Assembly: GCA_023423995.1 (NCBI GenBank)
Contig: JAFAEL010000100.1
Location: forward strand, 1-29,942
Source of the DNA: Pseudomonadota bacterium
GTDB lineage: Bacteria > Pseudomonadota > Alphaproteobacteria > Rhizobiales > Beijerinckiaceae
Direction of reading: 5' to 3'
Length of the DNA stretch: 29,942 nt
Shown here: piece after piece, positions 24,163 to 29,942 of the stretch
How the letters are laid out: each line of letters starts with the position of its first letter
How positions within the stretch are numbered: the first letter of the stretch is position 1
Position numbers and translations under genes: made by a program
The notes under the pieces: generated by a model
Databases searched by the model: none
Seen by the model: only the letters and a program-made list of their open reading frames with translations
Told to the model about the DNA's origin: nothing

Positions 24163-24967
24163 CGTCGCGGAACTCCGGATAGAGCGTCATCCCGCCATCG
24201 ACGAAGAGGCTGACGCCCGTGACGTAGTCGGAATGGTCGGAAGCCAGCCAGACGGCGGCGTTGGCGATGTCCTCCGGCTCGCCGATCCGGCCATAGGGAA
24301 TCAGCTTCAGGAGCTTCTCCAAGGCCTCGGGCGTGTCCCAGGCGGGCTTGTTGATGGGCGTCCTGATCGCGCCCGGCGCGATCGAATTGATGCGGATCTT
24401 CTTCTCCGCATATTCCTGCGCGAGGCTTTGCATCATCAGCATCACGCCGCCCTTGGAAGCCGCGTAGTTCACGTGCCCGGCCCACATGATGCGCTCGTGC
24501 ACGGACGACATGCAGATGATCTTGCCGAGCGCCTTGCTGGTCGTCGGCTGCGGACCCCGGGCCAGGAACTCCCGGATGGCGGCCCGGCAGCACAGGAACT
24601 GCCCGGTCAGGTTCACGTCGATCACCTTCCGCCAGTCGTCGAGCGACATCTCGTGCGCGGGCGCGTCCCGCTGCAGGCCGGCATTGGCGACGAGGATCTG
24701 GAGGGTGCCGAAGTGCTCCTTCGCCTGCCCGAAAAGCTTTTCGACCTCCGCCTCGGACGAGACGTCCGCCTGCACGACGAGCGCCTCGCTCCCCGCCTCC
24801 CTGATCGCCGCGGCGGTTTCCTCGGCGCCGTCGCGCTCCGAGCGATAGTTCACGACGACCCTGGCGCCCGCTTGCCCGAGTCCCGTCGCGACCGCCTTCC
24901 CGATTCCCGAGGAGGCGCCGGTCACGACCGCAACCTGGCCCGAGAGGTCGATGACCGGTTTCCCCAT
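24155..24967 (-). CDS. SDR oxidoreductase, glucose 1-dehydrogenase-like
   Basis: A 270-residue classical short-chain dehydrogenase. TGASSGIG (16-23) binds NAD(P), NAG is at 95-97, and the catalytic residues are S154 or S155, Y168 and K172 (YAASKGG). The C-terminus VTGVSLFVDGGMTLYP is typical of glucose 1-dehydrogenase-like members, which oxidise glucose to gluconolactone, although annotation by similarity in this family is often loose. The RSERDGAEE stretch after the second strand carries Arg residues that could favour NADP. It starts two bases after the glgB stop and overlaps the MFS gene, so it is translationally coupled to both. Confidence 0.9.
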   Translation of the reverse strand: MGKPVIDLSGQVAVVTGASSGIGKAVATGLGQAGARVVVNYRSERDGAEETAAAIREAGSEALVVQADVSSEAEVEKLFGQAKEHFGTLQILVANAGLQRDAPAHEMSLDDWRKVIDVNLTGQFLCCRAAIREFLARGPQPTTSKALGKIICMSSVHERIMWAGHVNYAASKGGVMLMMQSLAQEYAEKKIRINSIAPGAIRTPINKPAWDTPEALEKLLKLIPYGRIGEPEDIANAAVWLASDHSDYVTGVSLFVDGGMTLYPEFRDGG

Positions 24968-24969
24968 GT

Positions 24970-27249
24970 TCAGCCAACCCGCTCCAGGATCAGGGTCGCG
25001 AGTGGGGGAAGGGTCAGAGACACGCAGTAGGCGTGGCCGTGGGCCTCGCGCTCTTCTGCCCGCACGCCGCCCTGGTTCCCGATGTTCGAGCCGCCATAGA
25101 TGGCCGCGTCCGTGTTCACGACCTCGCGGTAGAAGCCCGGATACGGCACGCCGATCCGGTATCCCTGGCGCGGGACGGGCGTGAAGTTCGAGACCACGAT
25201 CGCGATCTTTTCCGGATCAGCGCCGCGCCGGAGCCACGCGATGACGGAATTCTCGGCATCGTCCGCCACGAGCCACTGGAAGCCGCTCGCCTCGGTGTCG
25301 CGCTCATGCAGCGCCGGGATCGTCCGGGCAGCCCCGTTCAGGTCGCGGATCAGGTTCTGCACGCCGCGGTGATAGCCGTCCTCGAGCAGATGCCAGTCGA
25401 GCGAGCTATCGTGGTTCCACTCCCGCTCCTGCCCGAACTCCCCGCCCATGAAGAGCAGCTTCTTGCCGGGATGCCCCCACATGAAGCCGTAATAGGCGCG
25501 CAGATTGGCAAATTTCTGCCAGCGATCACCCGGCATCTTGCCGATGAGGGAGCCTTTTCCGTGCACGACCTCGTCATGCGAGAGCGGCAGCACGAAGTTC
25601 TCGGAGAAGGCGTACAGAAGACCGAAGGTCAGGTTGTGATGGTGATAGCGGCGATGGACCGGCTCTTTGGACATGAACAGGAGCGTGTCGTGCATCCAGC
25701 CCATGTTCCACTTGAACCCGAAGCCGAGCCCGCCCGTATAGGTGGGATGCGAGACCCCCGGCCATGAGGTCGATTCCTCCGCGACCGTGATGCAGCCGGG
25801 ATCCGCCGAGTAGACGGTCTCGTTCATCTTGCGCATGAACTCGATGGCGTCGAGATTCTCGTTGCCGCCATACTTGTTCGGCACCCACTCGCCGTGCTTC
25901 CGCGAGTAGTCGAGGTAGAGCATCGAGGCGACGGCATCCACGCGCAGCCCGTCGAGATGGTAGCGCTCAAGCCAGAACCGGGCATTGGCGACCAGGAAAG
26001 CCTGAACCTCCTGGCGGCCGAAATTGTAGATGTAGGTGCCCCAATCCTGATGGTAGCCCTGGCGCGGATCGGCATGCTCGTAAAGATGCGTGCCGTCGAA
26101 GAGCCCGAGCCCGTGCGCATCGTTCGGGAAATGCCCGGGCACCCAGTCGAGGATGATGCCGATCCCGGCGTTGTGGGCGGCCTCGACGAAGGCGACGAAA
26201 TCCTCCGGCGTGCCGAAGCGGCTGGTCGGCGCGAACAGGGAGACGGGCTGGTAGCCCCACGATCCATCGAACGGGAATTCGGTGATCGGCAGGAGCTCGA
26301 TATGCGTGAAGCCGAGATCCTTGACGTAGGGGATGAGACGCTCGGCAAGCTCGCGGTAGGTCAGGAAGCGGTTGCCCTCCTCCGGCACCCGCGCCCATGA
26401 ACCGAGATGGCACTCGTAGACGCTCATCGGCTTGTACCGTGGGTCGCCCTCGTGGCGGGAGGCCATCCACTCCGTGTCGCGCCGCTCGAAATCGGGCAGG
26501 CGCGCGAGCCGCGAGGCGGTCGCCGGCGGCTTCTCGGCCATGAAGGCGACGGGATCGGCCTTCTCGTGTCGGGCGCCGTCGGCGCCGAGGATCTCGAACT
26601 TGTAGCGCTCGCCAGGCTGAAGGTCGGGGACGAAGAGCTCCCACACGCCCGCATCGAAGCGGAGCCGCATCGGATGACGGCGACCGTCCCAGGAATTGAA
26701 GTCGCCGATCACGCTGACGCGGCGTGCATTCGGCGCCCAGACGCCGAAATGGTAGCCGGCCTGGTCGCCGATCGAGGTGGGATGGGCGCCGAGCAGGCGC
26801 GGAATGCACTCCGTCCCGACCTGCCGGATGCGCCACATGTCCTCGAAGCCGGGCGTCGGGCCATAGCTGTAGGGGTCGCGTGCCTCCTGCACGCCGCCCG
26901 GCCATTCGATGCGCAGCTTGTACCAGGGCCGCTCCCGCGTCCCGAGGCGGGCGACGAAGAAGCCGGCCGGGTCGATCCGGGTCATGGGGATCGGCTCAGC
27001 CCGGCCATCCACCAGGACCGCGACCTCCTTGGCGCCGGGCAGCATGGCGCGGATTTCGTACTCGTCGCGCACGGCATGCGGGCCCAGAACCGCGAAGGGG
27101 TTGCCGTGCCGTGCTTCCACGATCGCCGCAAGGTCGCCGGGGGCGACGCCGAACCCCGCCGAGGAACCGCGCCCGCCTGACGGCCGGACCACGCCGCCCG
27201 AGGCGATCCCTGCGTCCCGCGCGCCGTCGCGCGCCTGCAACTCGGCCAT
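24970..27249 (-). CDS. glgB: 1,4-alpha-glucan branching enzyme GlgB
   Basis: A 759-residue branching enzyme (GH13) that makes alpha-1,6 branches in glycogen-like glucan. After an N-terminal GlgB module (GDLAAIVEARHGNPFAVLGPH) and a CBM48 domain (HFGVWAPNARRVSVIGDFN), the barrel carries nucleophile D438 (RVDAVASMLY), acid E491 (VAEES) and D559 (SHDEVVHGK). The spacing between these (53 and 68 residues) equals that of E. coli GlgB (D405, E458, D526). The frame extends to 27306, but ATG 27249 overlaps the treS stop by one base (TAATG), so it is the start. In this operon it acts on glucan built via maltose-1-phosphate. Confidence 0.96.
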   Translation of the reverse strand: MAELQARDGARDAGIASGGVVRPSGGRGSSAGFGVAPGDLAAIVEARHGNPFAVLGPHAVRDEYEIRAMLPGAKEVAVLVDGRAEPIPMTRIDPAGFFVARLGTRERPWYKLRIEWPGGVQEARDPYSYGPTPGFEDMWRIRQVGTECIPRLLGAHPTSIGDQAGYHFGVWAPNARRVSVIGDFNSWDGRRHPMRLRFDAGVWELFVPDLQPGERYKFEILGADGARHEKADPVAFMAEKPPATASRLARLPDFERRDTEWMASRHEGDPRYKPMSVYECHLGSWARVPEEGNRFLTYRELAERLIPYVKDLGFTHIELLPITEFPFDGSWGYQPVSLFAPTSRFGTPEDFVAFVEAAHNAGIGIILDWVPGHFPNDAHGLGLFDGTHLYEHADPRQGYHQDWGTYIYNFGRQEVQAFLVANARFWLERYHLDGLRVDAVASMLYLDYSRKHGEWVPNKYGGNENLDAIEFMRKMNETVYSADPGCITVAEESTSWPGVSHPTYTGGLGFGFKWNMGWMHDTLLFMSKEPVHRRYHHHNLTFGLLYAFSENFVLPLSHDEVVHGKGSLIGKMPGDRWQKFANLRAYYGFMWGHPGKKLLFMGGEFGQEREWNHDSSLDWHLLEDGYHRGVQNLIRDLNGAARTIPALHERDTEASGFQWLVADDAENSVIAWLRRGADPEKIAIVVSNFTPVPRQGYRIGVPYPGFYREVVNTDAAIYGGSNIGNQGGVRAEEREAHGHAYCVSLTLPPLATLILERVG

Positions 27250-29942
27250 TACGCCGCTCCCTGATCCAAGATGGACAGAACGCCCCGTACGGGGGTCTCG
27301 ATCCAATCCGGCCGGTTATTGGCCTCGTAATTCACCTCGTAGAGGGCCTTCGAGAGGAGATGGAGCTGCAGCAGCCGCGTGCGAGCCACCTCGTCGTCGA
27401 CCCAGACGGCGCTCCCGGAAGCCGCGATCCGGTAGGCGGCCAGATACTCGGACGAGGCGAGCCGCAGCCATTCGGTGGCGATCTCGGTGATGCGGGGCCC
27501 CGCCTCGGGCAGGCGCGCCGCCACGTCCCGGGCGGCCGTATCGGCCGCATAGGCGAAGGACCGCAGCATCCCGGCGACGTCGCGCAGCGGCGAGAATTTC
27601 CGGCGCCGCTCCTCGGCCGGACGCGACGGCTCTCCCTCGAAATCGACGATCATGACGTCGTTCTGCACGATCAGGACCTGGCCGAGGTGATAGTCGCCAT
27701 GGATGCGCGTCTTGATCGCCCCGACCGGTTCGACGGTCAGGGCCTCGATCAGGGCCAGGCACTCCGACTCGCGGGCGCGAAGGGCCTCGACAGCATCGCC
27801 GGATGCACTGAGCACCCGGGACAGCGCCGCAAAGGCGCGTTGTGCCTGGGAGCGCGCATCGGCGGCCGCGGCATCGACATCCGAAAGACGCATCGGCTCG
27901 GCCGCGAAGGCCGGATCGTCCGTCGGGGTTGCAAGCGCGAGATGAAGTTCGGCGGTGCGGCGGCCGAGGATCTCGGCATAGCGAAGATACGGGGCGAAGA
28001 TCTCCGATAGCGGGTGGTCGTCGTCGAGCGGGGCGAGGGCGAGGGTATCGAGTTCGCGCGTCAGCCATTCCAGCGTCATCCGCCAGGCATCACCCTGGTT
28101 CCGGATGAAGGACTGGAGGATGCACAGGGCGGTGCTCTCCCCGTCCTCTGCCACGTATTCCACGCTGCCGAGCGTCGGCGGCGTGTTCGCGAAATGCGCC
28201 ACGTCGGTGAGGAAGCGGCCCATCTCCAGTTCCGGGTGCACGCCCGGCTGGAGGCGGCGATAGATCTTGAGGATCATTGTCTCGCCGAGCTGGATCGAGG
28301 TGTTCGACTGCTCGGCCGTGAGCCGCTTCACGTCCGAGGGCGCGATCTCGACATCCTGCGGCATCCGGGAGGTTGCCGAGAAGCGGATTGTCGCGCCGGC
28401 ATTCGTGCGAATCTCCTCGCTATGGCGCATCGCCTCGACGGTTGCGAGCGAGAATTCGGGCGAGGATCCCGCGCCATAGGCCAACCCGACATGGCGTCCC
28501 CTGCGCACGCGGGCCACCGCATAGGGCAGGAGCGAATCCTCGTCGCCGGGCTGGTCGATCGCGACTGGGAAGAAGTAGGTCTGCTGCTCGCCGCCGCGCA
28601 GGTAGACGGCAAAGCGCGGCAGGACGAATTCCTCCTGGCCGGAGCGGCTGTTCATCACCGCATGATCGAGCACCTCGGCGCGCTCGATCCGCTGCCCTTT
28701 GGCGGCGAACCAGCGCTGGGTGCCGATCATGCGCGGAATGATGGTGCGCTCGATCGCGTCGCGCTCGCGTCCCTCGAGAAGCGAGGCCAGGCCCTTGGTT
28801 AGGACGAGCGTGAAGAGCTCCGGCTGTACGGTGGGACCATAGCGCGTCTCCGGCTGAACCGGAGCGGCCTGGAGCTGGAACCAGTAGAAGCCGTAGGCGG
28901 GGAGCGTCAGCAGGTAGGGCAGCTCGCCGATCCGGGGAAAATCGGTGCCCCCCGTCATCTCGACCGGGATGGAGCCGTTGAACTCGGACAGGTCGAGCTC
29001 GACCGCCTGCGGGGCGCGCGAGACGTTGACGACGCAGAGGATGCGCTCCTCCCCGTATTCGCGGATGTAGGCGAGCACCTTCCGGTTTGCCGGATAAAGG
29101 AAGCGCAGCGTCCCGCGGCCGAAGGCCTGGCTGGAGCGCCGGATAGCGATCATCCGGCGCATCCAGTTGAAGAGGCTTGCCGGCGTTCTCGACTGGGCTT
29201 CGACGTTGACTGAATCGAAGCCGTAGATCGGATCCTGGATGGTCGGCAGGAAGAGGCGGGCGGGATCGCAGCGCGAGAAGCCGCCATTGCGATCCGGAGA
29301 CCATTGCATCGGCGTGCGGACCCCGTCGCGGTCGCCGAGATAGATGTTGTCGCCCATCCCGATCTCGTCGCCGTAATACATGACGGGCGTGCCCGGCATG
29401 GAGAACAGGAGCGAGTTCAGGAGCTCGATCTTGCGACGATCGTTCTCGAGCAGCGGCGCGAGGCGGCGCCGGATGCCGAGATTGATCCGGGCCCGCCGAT
29501 CCGCCGCATAAAAGGTCCAGAGGTAGTCCCGCTCCTTGTCGGTCACCATCTCGAGCGTCAGCTCGTCATGGTTGCGCAGGAAGATCGCCCATTGGCAGCC
29601 TTCCGGGATCTCCGGCGTCTGCCGCATGATGTCCGTGATGGGATGCCGGTCCTCCTGGGCGAGGGCCATGTACATCCGGGGCATCAGGGGGAAGTGGAAC
29701 GACACGTGGCACTCGTCGCCGTCCCCGAAATAGGGGGCGGTTTCCTCGGGCCACTGGTTCGCTTCCGCAAGGAGCATGCGGTCGGGATAGCGCTCGTCCA
29801 GCGCCGCCCGGACCGCCTTGATGACTGTGTGCGTCTCCGGAAGGTTCTCGCAGTTCGTGCCCTCCCGCTCGACGAGATACGGGATGGCATCGAGCCTCAG
29901 CCCGTCGACCCCCATGTCGAGCCAGTAGCGCATGACGTCGAG
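27249..29942 (-). CDS. treS: Trehalose synthase-maltokinase fusion (TreS-Mak), 5' truncated by window edge
   Basis: The last 897 residues of a fused protein; the start lies beyond the window. The first visible part is TreS (GH13), which interconverts trehalose and maltose. Its triad is D18 (GLRLDAIPYL), E60 (LLAEANQW) and D126 (FLRNHDEL), numbered from the visible end. After about residue 370 comes a maltokinase-like domain: an N-lobe with MIGTQRWFAAKG, then the catalytic HGDYHLGQ (D750) and the Mg site DFEGEP (D767). Mak phosphorylates maltose to maltose-1-phosphate, the substrate of GlgE. Such fusions are known and usually stand beside glgB and glgE; glgE is expected just past the right edge (inference). 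Confidence 0.94.
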   Translation of the reverse strand, partial: LDVMRYWLDMGVDGLRLDAIPYLVEREGTNCENLPETHTVIKAVRAALDERYPDRMLLAEANQWPEETAPYFGDGDECHVSFHFPLMPRMYMALAQEDRHPITDIMRQTPEIPEGCQWAIFLRNHDELTLEMVTDKERDYLWTFYAADRRARINLGIRRRLAPLLENDRRKIELLNSLLFSMPGTPVMYYGDEIGMGDNIYLGDRDGVRTPMQWSPDRNGGFSRCDPARLFLPTIQDPIYGFDSVNVEAQSRTPASLFNWMRRMIAIRRSSQAFGRGTLRFLYPANRKVLAYIREYGEERILCVVNVSRAPQAVELDLSEFNGSIPVEMTGGTDFPRIGELPYLLTLPAYGFYWFQLQAAPVQPETRYGPTVQPELFTLVLTKGLASLLEGRERDAIERTIIPRMIGTQRWFAAKGQRIERAEVLDHAVMNSRSGQEEFVLPRFAVYLRGGEQQTYFFPVAIDQPGDEDSLLPYAVARVRRGRHVGLAYGAGSSPEFSLATVEAMRHSEEIRTNAGATIRFSATSRMPQDVEIAPSDVKRLTAEQSNTSIQLGETMILKIYRRLQPGVHPELEMGRFLTDVAHFANTPPTLGSVEYVAEDGESTALCILQSFIRNQGDAWRMTLEWLTRELDTLALAPLDDDHPLSEIFAPYLRYAEILGRRTAELHLALATPTDDPAFAAEPMRLSDVDAAAADARSQAQRAFAALSRVLSASGDAVEALRARESECLALIEALTVEPVGAIKTRIHGDYHLGQVLIVQNDVMIVDFEGEPSRPAEERRRKFSPLRDVAGMLRSFAYAADTAARDVAARLPEAGPRITEIATEWLRLASSEYLAAYRIAASGSAVWVDDEVARTRLLQLHLLSKALYEVNYEANNRPDWIETPVRGVLSILDQGAA

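Noticed and set aside
1..29942. Mobile elements, CRISPR arrays, defence systems, tRNA or rRNA genes
   Set aside because: No direct-repeat arrays, transposase or integrase motifs, or tRNA-like cloverleaf sequences were seen in my reading of either strand.

Overview
The window reads as core chromosome of a GC-rich alphaproteobacterium of the order Hyphomicrobiales (Rhizobiales); protein content and gene order suggest something near Microvirga/Methylobacteriaceae. That placement is inferred from gene order, codon use and the style of dispersed palindromes, not from a database search. I see no integrated phage, transposase, CRISPR array, rRNA or tRNA.

Layout, left to right. (1) 1-4637: the 3' end of comF meets uvsE (minus strand) at a shared CTAG. 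Divergent from uvsE runs a plus-strand row: glutaredoxin grxC, a nitrilase-superfamily amidase, a DUF1178 zinc-ribbon protein, a small metallophosphoesterase and a metallo-beta-lactamase-fold hydrolase. (2) 4651-16428: the translation/RNA block rimP-nusA-ylxR-infB-rbfA-truB, a GNAT acetyltransferase, a convergent ferritin-like DUF892 gene, then rpsO and pnp. This is the usual alphaproteobacterial order with GNAT and DUF892 added between truB and rpsO. Structured RNA segments lie before rimP, after rpsO, before pnp and after pnp. (3) 16438-22543: accessory cell-surface and metabolic genes. These are a small membrane protein, an orphan TadE/TadG-like pilus protein, the bdhA-patatin pair, a small zinc-ribbon protein, a TerC/YjbE membrane protein, a doubtful membrane-anchored ORF and an extensin-like (M15-like) secreted protein. 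(4) 22600-22721: a compact small-RNA gene with its own promoter and a strong terminator. It carries the 10-nt motif I associate with the alphaproteobacterial mmgR/suhB (alpha-r8) sRNAs. (5) 22729-29942: a minus-strand operon with coupled or overlapping junctions, made of trehalose synthase-maltokinase (cut by the window edge), glycogen branching enzyme, an SDR dehydrogenase and an MFS transporter.

How the genes work together. The central block supplies ribosome maturation (RimP, RbfA), transcription elongation/termination (NusA, YlxR), initiation (IF2), tRNA modification (TruB), the small subunit (S15) and RNA decay (PNPase). The right-hand operon fits the TreS-Mak-GlgE-GlgB route from trehalose to alpha-glucan, with a dehydrogenase and a transporter attached. 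bdhA links to polyhydroxybutyrate use; in Sinorhizobium the mmgR sRNA is reported to affect PHB granule accumulation, which makes the sRNA candidate about 3.6 kb away worth testing. The most interesting non-coding features are that sRNA, the rimP leader hairpins, the nested pnp leader hairpin and the paired GC-rich palindromes between infB and rbfA.
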